A stretch of 64,000 nucleotides of DNA from Clostridiales bacterium (GCA_017961235.1 JAGCXQ010000064.1:1-64000), one strand, 5' to 3'; shown: positions 9,288 through 18,384, numbered from the stretch's first letter. Translations and numbers: made by a program. Notes: generated by a model not told the origin, from the letters alone.

Positions 9288-11669
9288 TTATTGCAGGATA
9301 CCGATCTCGATATCTGGTCCGTCAAAGATGATCATGGTACCCCATTCATTTAATTCCGGGATACCTGCGCTCGTGGATGCGATGCGGAAGATCGAAGAGA
9401 GTACCAGACGTGTCTGACCGTAGAATCCTTGTGTATGCACGTAGATCTTGCCGTCCTGTTTCAGTGCTTTTACCATACCGGCATTTTTCAGATCGGCAGA
9501 GTAGATGTCCGCGCTGACTTCTTTTCCTTCCGGAAGCTCGAACAGTGTGATGGTCACATTTTCCATATAGTTATAGACAGGCTTTTCGTCGGAGGACCCG
9601 GCAACGAGGATAGACCCCGGGCGAACGAGGATCGGCATCGTGTCATAGCCGTGCTGCTCGTTTTTCCAGATCGGGCCCTCGATCTTCTCACGTGTCAGAA
9701 GGTTCGTCCATGTGCCGGACGGTACATAGTAACGGACGATGCCGTCTGCAGAAGTAATCGGCGCGATCAGAAGGGACGGGCCGAGCATGTACTGCTGATC
9801 GAGTGTGAACGTATTCGGATCATCCGGGAAGTCCAGCATCATCGGGCGTGTCAGCGGAAGTCCCAGCGAACTGGATTCCACGGCACAGGAATAGATGTAG
9901 GGCATAAGTCCCAGCTTGAATTTCGAGAAGAGAAGGGTCTCGTTCATCGCTTCGGTTCCATACTGCCACGGCACGCGGAAAGTCCTCGCACCGCTCAGCA
10001 TGGCATGCGGCAGGAACATCGCCGCCTGATGCCAGCGCATGTAGAGGTCAGGTGTGCACTCGTCCGTGACGCCGGCGATATTCTCACTCCAGTACGGGAA
10101 TCCGCTGATCGACAGCGACAGGCCGCTCTGAAGTGCAGCGCGCATACCCTCGTAAGAGGGATCTTCGTTGTCCAGCGCGAGGAATGGCATCTTGTGCGAG
10201 CCGATAAACCCGGAGTGCGCAAGTATGCAGGCATTATTCTTTCCGGCTCTTCTCCACAGAAGATCATATACAGCATCCGCGAAAAGCACTGAATACTGAT
10301 TGTGCTGGCTCTCCGCTTCGAGTTCGTTCTTATAGGTGATACCGTATTTTTCGGCCTTGATGCCGAAGACAGAAGATTTTACCGGTGCGTCGGCACCGTA
10401 ATCAAGACGGAATGCATCGACGCCCATCTCGATAAGATCGGAGATGAATTTCTGATACCAGGCACGCGCGACGAGGTTCGTAAAATCGACAAGACCTGCG
10501 CCGGGAGCGTAGGTATCGGACTGGAATACATCGCCGTTGCCGTAATTGAGATAGTAGTTTCCATCATAACCTTCCTGGAAAAGCGGCGACTTCTGCGAGA
10601 TGTACGGGCTGACCCATACGCAGACGCGGATGCCGTTCTCGTGAAGAGTTTTGATCATCTGCTGCGGATCCGGGAAGCGGGTCTCGTCCCACAGAAGGGA
10701 AGTCCACTCGAAGCTCTTCATCCAGAAGGGACCGAAGTTGATCACGGAGAAAGGCATGTTGATGCCCTTGGCATGTTCTACCAGATCATAGATCGCATCT
10801 TCGTCATATTCTTCCAAAGCAGGAGAGGATAGCCAGGTGCCGAAGGACCATGCCGGCGGCAGGTCGGGGCGTCCGATCATCTCGGAGTAGATGTCCAGAA
10901 CGTGCTTCATGGAGGCACCGCCCATCAGGATATATTCCATCGTCTCGCCGGCGAGGGAGAACTGTGTTCTGGAAGTTACACCCTCTGCATTAGTATCTGT
11001 AGTTGCATCATTTGCGATCTCGAAAGAGACTCGCTCCGGGCTGTTGACCAGTACGCCATAGCCTCTGGAAGACAGGAAGAACGGTGTTGTCTTGGCGGAT
11101 CTTCCGAAGCGCATACCGGCATCCTCGTTCCAGATATCATAGGAACCTCCATTTCGGACGATCGGTCCGGGCATCTCGCCGAGACCGTAGATGCACTCGC
11201 CTTCGCTGAGGGTAAGCTGTTCACGGATATATGTATTGCCATTGCTGTCGATAATATGTGCCATGCCGCCGAGCTCGGTCGAGGTCAGGAAACGGCCGGA
11301 GTAATAGAAGGAGATGCCCCATGTGCCGTGCTTGCTGATGCGAAGTTCCAGGAGACTGGATGTATAACTGTAGTATTCTTCGGTCTCGCTGCTGACCGGC
11401 TTTACGATGGCTCGGTTCAGTTCGAGGACGGACTTCTGTGCCCGGGTGCCCCGATGATTTGTGATCTTTACGGAAAACATATTTGCGCCGATGGCACTGA
11501 TGCTCACGGCGAGAAGACCGCTGCCGATGCAGTCACTGGATTTCTCCTGTTCGGAATATGGCGCGAAAAGCGTGATGCCGGATTCCGAATAAGCGATATC
11601 GGAGATCTCCTTCGGATACTCCAGTGTATAGCCTTCTTTAACCACCCAAAGTCCATCTGTAAATTTCAT
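9288..11669 (-). CDS. Glycoside hydrolase family 31 (alpha-xylosidase/alpha-glucosidase type)
   Basis: A 793-residue enzyme. The family catalytic region reads GVDAFRLDYGADAP, in which the aspartate of RLDYG aligns with the GH31 nucleophile; an upstream stretch, VCVWVSPYISQKSPLF, resembles YicI-type alpha-xylosidases. The candidate acid/base aspartate is in ALDNEDPSYEGMR, and SGFPYWSENIAG follows as expected. No signal peptide is seen from the chosen ATG at 11669, which has AAGGAGTG in front, so it acts in the cytoplasm on imported oligosaccharides. A longer in-frame start at 11792 would add 41 residues but has no ribosome site. Exact substrate specificity is inferred only. Confidence 0.9.
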   Translation of the reverse strand: MKFTDGLWVVKEGYTLEYPKEISDIAYSESGITLFAPYSEQEKSSDCIGSGLLAVSISAIGANMFSVKITNHRGTRAQKSVLELNRAIVKPVSSETEEYYSYTSSLLELRISKHGTWGISFYYSGRFLTSTELGGMAHIIDSNGNTYIREQLTLSEGECIYGLGEMPGPIVRNGGSYDIWNEDAGMRFGRSAKTTPFFLSSRGYGVLVNSPERVSFEIANDATTDTNAEGVTSRTQFSLAGETMEYILMGGASMKHVLDIYSEMIGRPDLPPAWSFGTWLSSPALEEYDEDAIYDLVEHAKGINMPFSVINFGPFWMKSFEWTSLLWDETRFPDPQQMIKTLHENGIRVCVWVSPYISQKSPLFQEGYDGNYYLNYGNGDVFQSDTYAPGAGLVDFTNLVARAWYQKFISDLIEMGVDAFRLDYGADAPVKSSVFGIKAEKYGITYKNELEAESQHNQYSVLFADAVYDLLWRRAGKNNACILAHSGFIGSHKMPFLALDNEDPSYEGMRAALQSGLSLSISGFPYWSENIAGVTDECTPDLYMRWHQAAMFLPHAMLSGARTFRVPWQYGTEAMNETLLFSKFKLGLMPYIYSCAVESSSLGLPLTRPMMLDFPDDPNTFTLDQQYMLGPSLLIAPITSADGIVRYYVPSGTWTNLLTREKIEGPIWKNEQHGYDTMPILVRPGSILVAGSSDEKPVYNYMENVTITLFELPEGKEVSADIYSADLKNAGMVKALKQDGKIYVHTQGFYGQTRLVLSSIFRIASTSAGIPELNEWGTMIIFDGPDIEIGILQ

Positions 11670-11878
11670 GTGTAACACTCCTTGCGTCACGGGAAAGGAA
11701 TATCTTCCGCCCCGTAAATGAGATATCTCCAAGAAAAGTATAGCAAAGAGAATGTCAAGGAAAGGGACAGAATTCCTACTGCTGTGTTTCATTTGTGTGA
11801 ATGTGAATGTCGTATGTTATACTTAATTCTATAAATGAGACCGCACGGGACGACCCGGGAAGAAGGAGCAGAAGATAC
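11670..11878. promoter_or_regulatory. Divergent promoter region between the GH31 and iron-ADH-like genes
   Basis: 209 bases separate two diverging genes. On the plus strand TTGTGT and a TTATACT-like -10 (about 11817) are spaced about 18 bases. Towards the GH31 gene lies a 10-base palindrome, GAGATATCTC (11720-11729), between a TATACT-like element and the ribosome site, a plausible repressor operator. No regulator gene is adjacent. Confidence 0.4.
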
Positions 11879-13060
11879 ATGACTTCATCAAAGTCACTTC
11901 TCCGTTATGTAAAAAAGATGAATGACGGCCGCCAGGAACTGCTGGCGGAGGAGGGTGCTTTTCTTGATCTGGCACAGCTTCTGATCGACCGGGGTGTGAA
12001 AAGAGTCTTCCTTATCTCAGGAAAACAGACGCAGAAACTGAAACTGTATGATTCCTTTGTGGAGAAACTTCAGAGATCCGGCACGCGATGCTTCGTATGG
12101 GCGAAGGTCGATAAGGCGGCGGAGAATTCCGTGATCGAGACCTGCGCTACGGAGTGCGCCACATATAACTGTGAGGCGATCGTTGCTTTTGGCGGCGGAG
12201 CGGTGATCGATGTGGCGAAGATGGTGGCCGTCTGGCTCAAAAATCCCGAGTATTCGCTCTATCAGATGCGAGGGATCAACCGCATCCCGAAGAAGGGGCT
12301 GCCGCTTTATGTGGTTTCTACGACGTGCAGTGGTGCGGAGAGCTCCGCTTGTTCTCTTGTTCATAATGATAATGTGATTTCTCTTTACTATAGTAAATAT
12401 CTGGTGCCGGATGTGACGGTCCTGGATCCGGATCTGGTGCTGCGCCTCCCGATGGAACATATGGCGTCGGCCGCGATCCTGGCGCTTTCCCATGCGGTGG
12501 AGGCCTATATCAGCCCGATGGCCGTTGAATTTCCGGCGGATAAAGCGAATATCCAGATCGCGATACCGATCTACTTCTCCTATCTGGAAAAGTCCTATAA
12601 ACACGGCGCCGGGAATGATGTTTTTCTTCAGATGATGATGGCACCATACTACACAGGCGTTGCGACAAGAAGGATCGGGTTCGGCCCGGCGCACAGCCTG
12701 ATCATGTATGTTGCCGAGAAGTACGGCGAGGCGCCCGGAAGAGTTGCCTCGATCCTCTTGCCGGCTGTTCTGGAATATGAATTTGATGAAATAAAGGAGA
12801 ATCTGGCACAGCTTGCTCTGGCATCGCACCTCTGCTCGGCGAGGGCGACCACGGACGAAGCGGCGCGGGCCTTCATCTCCGGATTTAAGAGCCTGTGCAG
12901 ACGTGTGGAGATGCCATCCTCTCTGCCGTTTCTGAAGCTGGAGGATATGGGTGAGATCGTCCGCATGGCGATGTATGATGCCAAGCTGTGGAGCAGCCCG
13001 AAGAAAGTCAACCTGAAGTCAGGGGTCTCTATTCTGAAGAGAGCCAGATACAGTGAGTGA
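11879..13060 (+). CDS. Iron-containing alcohol dehydrogenase-fold protein lacking most metal ligands
   Basis: A 393-residue member of the type III (iron) alcohol dehydrogenase superfamily. The nucleotide-binding motif FGGGAVIDVAK and the PTT-GTGSE equivalent STTCSGAESS are kept. Aligning to FucO-type enzymes, the aspartate four residues before the first ligand histidine is leucine (ILALSHAVEAY). The position of the third ligand histidine is phenylalanine (GFGPAHSL), and the fourth (PHG) is replaced in APGRVASILLP. Only one of four ligands remains, so the usual iron-dependent chemistry is doubtful. The ATG at 11879 follows GAAGGAG. Its stop is close to or overlaps the start of the CCA-adding gene, so the two are probably cotranscribed. 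Confidence 0.82.
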   Translation: MTSSKSLLRYVKKMNDGRQELLAEEGAFLDLAQLLIDRGVKRVFLISGKQTQKLKLYDSFVEKLQRSGTRCFVWAKVDKAAENSVIETCATECATYNCEAIVAFGGGAVIDVAKMVAVWLKNPEYSLYQMRGINRIPKKGLPLYVVSTTCSGAESSACSLVHNDNVISLYYSKYLVPDVTVLDPDLVLRLPMEHMASAAILALSHAVEAYISPMAVEFPADKANIQIAIPIYFSYLEKSYKHGAGNDVFLQMMMAPYYTGVATRRIGFGPAHSLIMYVAEKYGEAPGRVASILLPAVLEYEFDEIKENLAQLALASHLCSARATTDEAARAFISGFKSLCRRVEMPSSLPFLKLEDMGEIVRMAMYDAKLWSSPKKVNLKSGVSILKRARYSE

Positions 13061-13067
13061 GGATGCC

Positions 13068-14429
13068 ATGCCTTCCGAGATGATCCATGTTGACCACAAA
13101 CTTCCGGAACAGATCGGGACGCTCCTTATGAAGCTCTCCGAACATGGATATGAGGCATATGTTGTTGGCGGCGCGGTAAGAGATATCCTGATCGGAAAAA
13201 CTCCGGAGGACTATGATGTCGCGACTTCTGCTATGCCGGAAGAGGTGATATCGGTCTTTGGCGAAAAGCACTGTCACCCGACCGGGATCGCGCACGGGAC
13301 GGTTACCGTCGTGGTGGAAGGTGTGCCGGTCGAAGTGACGACATTCCGTGTGGATGGCGACTATATGGATTCGCGACATCCGGAGCATGTCAGCTTTACC
13401 CGTTCTTTAGAAGAGGATATTAAAAGAAGAGATTTTACGATCAATGCGCTCGCGCTATCGGCAGAGGGAACTGTCATCGATTACTGCGGTGGCGTAAAAG
13501 ATCTTAGATCCAGACTTCTCCGTACCGTGGGTGATCCGGAAGAAAGATTTGCCGAAGATGCGCTTCGTATTCTTCGCGGTCTCCGATTCTCCTCTGAACA
13601 TGGTTTTCGGATAGAAAAAGAAACAGCCCGTGCGATGCTTGATCGGAAGGAGTCTCTCTCAGATCTTTCGGTGGAGCGGATCTGGAAGGAATTCTCGAAG
13701 CTGATATGCGGAACATATTGTGCATCTGTGATGCGCCGTTTCTTCGACATTTTCACTGTTTTCCTTCCGGAGATCACTCCGATGAAGGGATTTGAGCAGC
13801 ATAATCCGCACCATATATATGACGTATGGGAGCACACGCTGGCTGCGATGACCTATGTTCCGCAGACATTAATTCTCCGGGCGGCAGTGCTTTTCCACGA
13901 TATCGGAAAACCACAGTGCTTCGAGATCGGCGAAGATGGTATCGGTCATTTCCGCGGGCATCCGAAGGTGAGTGCCGCGATGGCGGATGAGATCCTCCGC
14001 CGCCTGAAGGCGGATAATGAAACCAGAGAAACGGTCGTGCTGCTTGTTAAAGCGCATGATGTGCCGCTGGATCCGGTCATGAAGAGTGTCCGCCGGCGTC
14101 TGGCACAGTATGGAGAAGAGAGGGTCCGCTTGCTTTTGGAAGTGAAGCGCGCAGATATTTCTGCCCACTCCGCCAAAAGCGCCTACCGCCTCTCGGAACT
14201 GTCCCGATTTGAAAGCCTTCTGGATCAGGCTATCAGAGATCAGCTTTGTTTCTCATATTCTTCGATGGACATTAACGGGAAAGATCTGATCGATCTTGGG
14301 ATCCCTTCCGGAGTCCGTCTGGGATCTATTAAAAAACAGCTCCTCAATGAGATCATCGAGGGCACTCTGAAAAACGACAAAACCGCGTTATTGCAGCGTG
14401 CACAGGCCCTCTGGGAAAACTGTCAATAA
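13068..14429 (+). CDS. cca: CCA tRNA nucleotidyltransferase with HD domain
   Basis: A protein of about 453 residues that adds or repairs the 3' CCA end of tRNAs. The nucleotidyltransferase head shows VVGGAVRDILIG, the metal-binding DYDVAT pair and RRDFTINALAL. A neck region resembling IVRGLRFSSEHGF follows (here RILRGLRFSSEHGF). The C-terminal half carries an HD phosphohydrolase motif, LFHDIGKP. The ATG at 13068 has GAGG five bases upstream; a GTG at 13053 is also possible and would overlap the previous gene by eight bases. The tRNA gene in this window already encodes CCA, so a repair role is likely important. Confidence 0.93.
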   Translation: MPSEMIHVDHKLPEQIGTLLMKLSEHGYEAYVVGGAVRDILIGKTPEDYDVATSAMPEEVISVFGEKHCHPTGIAHGTVTVVVEGVPVEVTTFRVDGDYMDSRHPEHVSFTRSLEEDIKRRDFTINALALSAEGTVIDYCGGVKDLRSRLLRTVGDPEERFAEDALRILRGLRFSSEHGFRIEKETARAMLDRKESLSDLSVERIWKEFSKLICGTYCASVMRRFFDIFTVFLPEITPMKGFEQHNPHHIYDVWEHTLAAMTYVPQTLILRAAVLFHDIGKPQCFEIGEDGIGHFRGHPKVSAAMADEILRRLKADNETRETVVLLVKAHDVPLDPVMKSVRRRLAQYGEERVRLLLEVKRADISAHSAKSAYRLSELSRFESLLDQAIRDQLCFSYSSMDINGKDLIDLGIPSGVRLGSIKKQLLNEIIEGTLKNDKTALLQRAQALWENCQ

Positions 14430-14460
14430 CGATTTTTATTCAAAATTAGAACGTAGTTTC

Positions 14461-14614
14461 ACATTTTGTCACATTTCTGCATACAATTACACAAGCGAGA
14501 AATGTAAAAATATCGTCCCGTTTGTGCAATATGCATAAAAATGAAATTCCGTACAAAATCTGGACACAAAATAGATACAAATTGTGACAGAATTGTGACA
14601 AAATCTGCTAGAAT
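14461..14614 (+). promoter_or_regulatory. Promoter region of the prepilin gene with TTGTGACA/TGTCACA repeats
   Basis: The 292-base spacer before the prepilin gene is AT-rich and holds one TTTTGTCACA (about 14464) and two TTGTGACA copies (14582-14589 and 14593-14600), the last eight bases before TAGAAT (14609-14614). The inverted and direct TGTGACA words could be operator sites for a CRP-like or other dimeric regulator. No conventional -35 at 17 bases is evident. Confidence 0.35.
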
Positions 14615-14721
14615 TTGAACTTCTCCGCTTGATAAAATATGACCATAAAACACAAGACATCAAGGAAACGACATCGAGGATGAGGATAGTATTTAGACAG
14701 ACAAGTAAGGAGGAGATCCAG

Positions 14722-15435
14722 ATGAAAAATAGAAGAGGTTTTACATTAGTTGAAATGGTAATTGTTATCGCCATCATCGTATTTCTCGCAGGCGTAACAT
14801 TGAACGGTATATCTCAGTATTCCAGAAGAGCAAATGATCTGAAAGCAAATATGAATGCACATCAGGCAGCATATCAGTCACAGGAAGCGATCATTGACGG
14901 ATATCTGATGAGCACAAGAGCTACACTCGGAAATCCTACAACAAATAACAGTGTCCAGGCTGCAAGCCCGACGTTCCCGGATGAAAACCCGACCGAACCG
15001 GCACCGACGACAGCTCCGACAACTGCACCGACGACAGCTCCGACAACGGCTCCGACAACGGCTCCGACAACAGCTCCGACAACTGCACCGACAACAGCTC
15101 CGACCGAACCGGCAGCTCCTGCAAACAATCAGGCACCGAAGGTCACATCGAAGAATCCACTTACCAAGAAAGGTAATCCCGGAAGCGGCGTCATCTCTAT
15201 CGACAACAACGCAGACGGATCTGTAACAGTAAATCTTCTGTACAATCAGTGGAACGATGGTCAGGCTGTAATCACGAAGAATGCAGATGGTTCCTTCAAC
15301 CTGAAGAGCCTCTCCGGTAACACATATTACCTGGGTGACAAGCTCGGATACAACCACGATTATTCTAACGGCTTTAAGCTTTCTAACAACGATATCAATA
15401 CTCTGAAGAACACCTTCGGTCTGCAGATCAAATAA
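14722..15435 (+). CDS. Prepilin-like protein with TTAP-repeat linker
   Basis: A 237-residue protein with a class III signal: short basic leader MKNRRG, cleavage expected between glycine and FTLVEMV, glutamate at +5, then a hydrophobic helix VIVIAIIVFLAG. After a helical stretch comes a Thr/Ala/Pro linker of about nine TTAP repeats and a C-terminal domain of roughly 100 residues. The start at 14722 follows AAGGAGGAG. A prepilin peptidase and assembly ATPase would process and assemble such a protein, but none is in the window, so it is an orphan here. The long repeat linker is unusual for a pilin and suggests an exposed, flexible head. Confidence 0.85.
   Translation: MKNRRGFTLVEMVIVIAIIVFLAGVTLNGISQYSRRANDLKANMNAHQAAYQSQEAIIDGYLMSTRATLGNPTTNNSVQAASPTFPDENPTEPAPTTAPTTAPTTAPTTAPTTAPTTAPTTAPTTAPTEPAAPANNQAPKVTSKNPLTKKGNPGSGVISIDNNADGSVTVNLLYNQWNDGQAVITKNADGSFNLKSLSGNTYYLGDKLGYNHDYSNGFKLSNNDINTLKNTFGLQIK
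14998..15108 (+). repeat. 12-bp tandem repeat (TTAP coding minisatellite)
   Basis: About nine copies of a 12-base unit close to CCGACAACAGCT, encoding Pro-Thr-Thr-Ala, lie inside the prepilin gene. Units vary at the third base of codons. Copy number may differ between strains through slippage. Confidence 0.9.
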
Positions 15436-15526
15436 GAAGATCTGAGCACATTAACACAGCAAAACCTACTGGACAAATAAGTGACAACATTGGAATGACA
15501 TCATTGGATATCACAATTTCTAGTTT

Positions 15527-15555
15527 GGCGGCCGCTCCCTCGGGAGCGGCCTTTT
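15527..15555 (+). terminator. Rho-independent terminator after the prepilin gene
   Basis: The very GC-rich stem GGCCGCTCCC/GGGAGCGGCC with a two- to three-base loop is followed by TTTT, about 90 bases after the stop codon. Confidence 0.88.
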
Positions 15556-15671
15556 GCGGATTTACAGTTTAGTAAAAAAGCCGTGCTTTTTTAGTCATAT
15601 AGTATTATTATAATAATATCGATAAGTGTATAAACGGCTTGGGGAAGCCAATCGTATTTGGGGGAAGAGAA

Positions 15672-16730
15672 ATGAAGCTACAGCAATTTGCAAAACTATT
15701 CAGCAAGAACGTCACGATCCTTTCGATCGCGTCCGCTTTTGTTCTGGGCGCTGTAGGAATGACAGACATCAAGGATTCACTTTTCGATACTTCCAAGTGG
15801 TTCATAAAAACGAATGACACCGAGAAGTCAGAGTTTGAAAATATCGCTGCTGAATCAGGAAAAGCCGATTTTGAGTTCGCAAAACCCTCGGAAGATCCGA
15901 ATTCCGGTGATAATCAGACTGTTCCATCGGACGATCCGGCAAAAGATTCAGAATCAACGATCGTAACAACATCTTCTGAGAGCTCGGAATCGACCACGCC
16001 TACCGTGACGATCGATATTTCCGACATGACGCTTCCGGAGATGACGGTCCCGACGGAGTCCACGTCTGAGACTTCTGAGACTTCTGACGAAACAACAGAG
16101 GCAACAACTGAGAATACAAAAGATTCGGGCGAGTCCACAAAGAAGACAAAGAATACAAAGACTACCGACGATACAACAAAAGCTCCGGATAGCGGAAATA
16201 CGACCTCGGCCCCGAAGGAGACCACATCTGCTCCGAAGGAAACAACAAAGGCTCCGAAAGAGACTACAACAGCGCCGAAGGAGACAACAACGGCACCGAA
16301 GGAAACGACAACGGCCCCGAAGGAGACGACAAAGAAAGCATCGCTCGGTGATACCAGCGGTACCTATAATGATGGTATGGCGAAGGAAGTCCTGGCGCTT
16401 GTGAATGAACAGCGTGCGGCAAATGGTCTGGCTCCGCTTTCGTGGAGTAACGGACTGGCCAAGGGTGCGAAGAGCAGAGCTACAGAGATCGTCGTGCATT
16501 GGGATCACGTCCGTCCGGACGGATCCGAGTGGTACGAGGCTCCCGGATGCGAAAACGCCTACGGAGAGAATCTTGGTAAGGGTTACGGCTCGGCTGCAGG
16601 TGTAGTGGACGGATGGATGAACTCTCCGACGCATAGGGCAAATATTTTGAAGAGTGAATACAAGACCCTCGGTGTTGCTTGTTACTCATGCAATGGTAAG
16701 TATTACTGGGTGCAGGAGTTTGGATACTGA
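15672..16730 (+). CDS. Secreted CAP-domain protein with Thr-rich repeat stalk
   Basis: A 352-residue exported protein. An N-terminal hydrophobic segment (residues about 8-28, NVTILSIASAFVLGAVGM) acts as signal or anchor. A Ser/Thr/Glu-rich stalk of about 200 residues ends in seven APKETT-type heptads. The C-terminal CAP (SCP/PR-1) domain of about 115 residues begins at EVLALVNEQRAANGLAPLSW. CAP active-site-like residues are present: histidine in VVHWDHVRPDG, glutamates in ENAYGEN and histidine in PTHRANIL. Bacterial CAP proteins are common at Clostridia surfaces; their reaction is usually not known. The ATG at 15672 is preferred because GGGGGAAGAG precedes it. Confidence 0.88.
   Translation: MKLQQFAKLFSKNVTILSIASAFVLGAVGMTDIKDSLFDTSKWFIKTNDTEKSEFENIAAESGKADFEFAKPSEDPNSGDNQTVPSDDPAKDSESTIVTTSSESSESTTPTVTIDISDMTLPEMTVPTESTSETSETSDETTEATTENTKDSGESTKKTKNTKTTDDTTKAPDSGNTTSAPKETTSAPKETTKAPKETTTAPKETTTAPKETTTAPKETTKKASLGDTSGTYNDGMAKEVLALVNEQRAANGLAPLSWSNGLAKGAKSRATEIVVHWDHVRPDGSEWYEAPGCENAYGENLGKGYGSAAGVVDGWMNSPTHRANILKSEYKTLGVACYSCNGKYYWVQEFGY
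16200..16340 (+). repeat. 21-bp tandem repeat encoding APKETT heptads
   Basis: Seven tandem 21-base units close to GCTCCGAAGGAGACAACAACG encode the (S/T/K)APKETT stalk of the CAP protein. Synonymous differences between units show they are not freshly duplicated. Confidence 0.88.
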
Positions 16731-17169
16731 TACGAAGAAAAGCCCACTGATATATAGAAATTACATACGATGGCCACTCATGATCCTCATGGTGGCCTTA
16801 GTCATTTTGGGTCTGATGTATGCTTTCATAATCGATCCGGAAAAGAATCCGGAAGCGTTTTTCCCGTGTACATTTCGCTCCGTGTTTTCAGTTTATTGCC
16901 CGGGATGCGGAAATACCAGAGCTCTTCATGCGCTGACACATGGCCATGTTCTACAAGCATTTGATTATAATCTGCTGTTCCCGTTTGCGGCTTTGATTCT
17001 TGCGTGGTACTATCTGGTTGCAATCACTTCTCTGCTTTTTCGCAAAAGAGTGATGTGGGTCCCGGAGACGATTCCGATCTGGTCAGTGATCGCTGTCGGC
17101 GTGGGAATAGTGCTTTTCACGGTGCTTCGGAATATTCCGGCGTGGCCGTTTACGATACTCGCACCATAA
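16720..17169 (+). CDS. DUF2752 membrane protein
   Basis: A protein of about 150 residues with three predicted membrane helices. It carries the DUF2752 hallmark CPGCGNTRALHAL just after the first helix, followed by a second helix that begins FPFAALILAWYYLV. The function of DUF2752 is not established; the CxxC pair suggests metal binding or redox chemistry at the membrane face. The start is uncertain: a TTG at 16720 is taken here but its ribosome site (AGGAG) is too close, and ATG at 16780 or GTG at 16654 are alternatives. It overlaps or abuts the CAP gene and lies 12 bases before the first zinc-ribbon gene, so it is probably in the same transcript. Confidence 0.75.
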   Translation: MDTDTKKSPLIYRNYIRWPLMILMVALVILGLMYAFIIDPEKNPEAFFPCTFRSVFSVYCPGCGNTRALHALTHGHVLQAFDYNLLFPFAALILAWYYLVAITSLLFRKRVMWVPETIPIWSVIAVGVGIVLFTVLRNIPAWPFTILAP

Positions 17170-17181
17170 AAGGAGGAAGAG

Positions 17182-17676
17182 ATGACAATTTGCAAATATT
17201 GTGGAAATGAAGCCGGGGACGGTGAATTTTGCAAAAGCTGCGGAGCGAAGAATGAGGCTGCGGCAGTGACACCGCAGCGAATGACCGAAGAGGACTATCG
17301 GCAGCTGGAGAACCAGCAGGTATATACAAGTGATCCAAATAAACAGGGAAGCTATGAGCAGCCGAATAAATATTTCCGGCCGCAGGCAGCAACCGGACTT
17401 CTCACTGCGAATATCGTCGTGCTGGTGCTAGGAGTCCTGACATTCTGCAATTCGCTCGGTGTTACGGGCCTTGCGGTGATCTTTTCGATCCTTGGAATCA
17501 TCAGTGCTTCGAAAGTTAAGAATGCAAGAAGTGATATGGAGGCCGGCAGCTGCAGGAGCGGTGCCACGTTCATGCTGGTGCTGGGCATTATCGCTCTTGT
17601 CATAGGCTTTGCCGTGCTTATCGTCCTTAAGATCCTCGGAAGCCTGGCCAATGGCCTGTTCTCTCTGCTCTTCTGA
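17182..17676 (+). CDS. Zinc-ribbon two-TM membrane protein, tandem paralogue 1
   Basis: 164 residues. An N-terminal zinc ribbon, CKYCGNEAGDGEFCKSCGAK (two CxxC pairs 9 residues apart), is followed by a polar Gln/Pro/Tyr linker and two membrane helices starting near residues 75 and 120. The segment between the helices, ILGIISASKVKNARSDME..., resembles the conserved loop of CD225/dispanin-type proteins. It has a clear AAAGGAGGAAGAG ribosome site. It is the first of four related genes in a row; their function is not known. The cytoplasmic ribbon could bind a partner protein or RNA while the helices hold it at the membrane. Confidence 0.82.
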   Translation: MTICKYCGNEAGDGEFCKSCGAKNEAAAVTPQRMTEEDYRQLENQQVYTSDPNKQGSYEQPNKYFRPQAATGLLTANIVVLVLGVLTFCNSLGVTGLAVIFSILGIISASKVKNARSDMEAGSCRSGATFMLVLGIIALVIGFAVLIVLKILGSLANGLFSLLF

Positions 17677-17787
17677 TGGAAATCGGGAAGAAACAGACGG
17701 AAAACCGATTATTGCGAAAGAAACGTAATAAATATATTATTACAATATCAGACAGCTCCCTGTCTGAGGGGGTAAGGAGGAAGACTG

Positions 17788-18312
17788 ATGGCTAATTGCA
17801 AATACTGCGGTCACGAAACGGGTTCGAAGATGTTCTGCGAATACTGTGGAGCAAAAGTGGACAAGGCGCCGACACCGCCAACACCACCAACACCACCTGT
17901 TCCGCCGGTGCCTCCGACGCCGCCGGTTATGCCCCAGCCCCAGTTCCAGCCTGCTTCTTACCAGCAGCCTATATTAAATCAGATGCCGATGCAGCAGGCA
18001 TACTATACACCGCACAAAACCGGTGGATTGTTAGCAGGCAATATCGTTGTGCTGGTTTTGAGCTGTATTTTCTTCTGCAGCATCTTCCCGCTGGTATCGA
18101 TTCCGCTGAGTATTATTGGTATAGTATTCTCAGTGAAAGCGGGAAATAGCAGGAGTGTGCAGGAAGAAAACGCGAGCCGTATGGTCGCGATGATCATGCT
18201 GATCATAGGCGCTATATTACTTGTTTTGGGAATCATGGTATTCATAGGAGTTGTGGAAGACAGATATGGAGGCTTCGAAGAATTCTTTGATGAAGTATTT
18301 TCCGGTGACTGA
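17788..18312 (+). CDS. Zinc-ribbon two-TM membrane protein, tandem paralogue 2
   Basis: 174 residues with the same plan as its neighbours: zinc ribbon CKYCGHETGSKMFCEYCGAK, a proline-rich linker (PTPPTPPTPPVPPVPPTPP, then Gln/Pro/Met-rich), two membrane helices from about residue 80, and a short acidic tail EEFFDEVFSGD. The inter-helix segment SIIGIVFSVKAGNSRS matches the CD225-like pattern. A GTAAGGAGGAAG ribosome site precedes the ATG. It lies 111 bases after paralogue 1 with no terminator between them. Confidence 0.82.
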   Translation: MANCKYCGHETGSKMFCEYCGAKVDKAPTPPTPPTPPVPPVPPTPPVMPQPQFQPASYQQPILNQMPMQQAYYTPHKTGGLLAGNIVVLVLSCIFFCSIFPLVSIPLSIIGIVFSVKAGNSRSVQEENASRMVAMIMLIIGAILLVLGIMVFIGVVEDRYGGFEEFFDEVFSGD

Positions 18313-18384
18313 TTAGAATCAGGATAAGGTTTAAGTAAAAAACAGATATTGCATATTAAGATAGAAAAGTAAGGAGAAAAAACT

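Noticed and set aside
14998..15108. Possible CRISPR-like array
   Set aside because: The units are 12 bases, contiguous, in frame and encode PTTA; there are no spacers.
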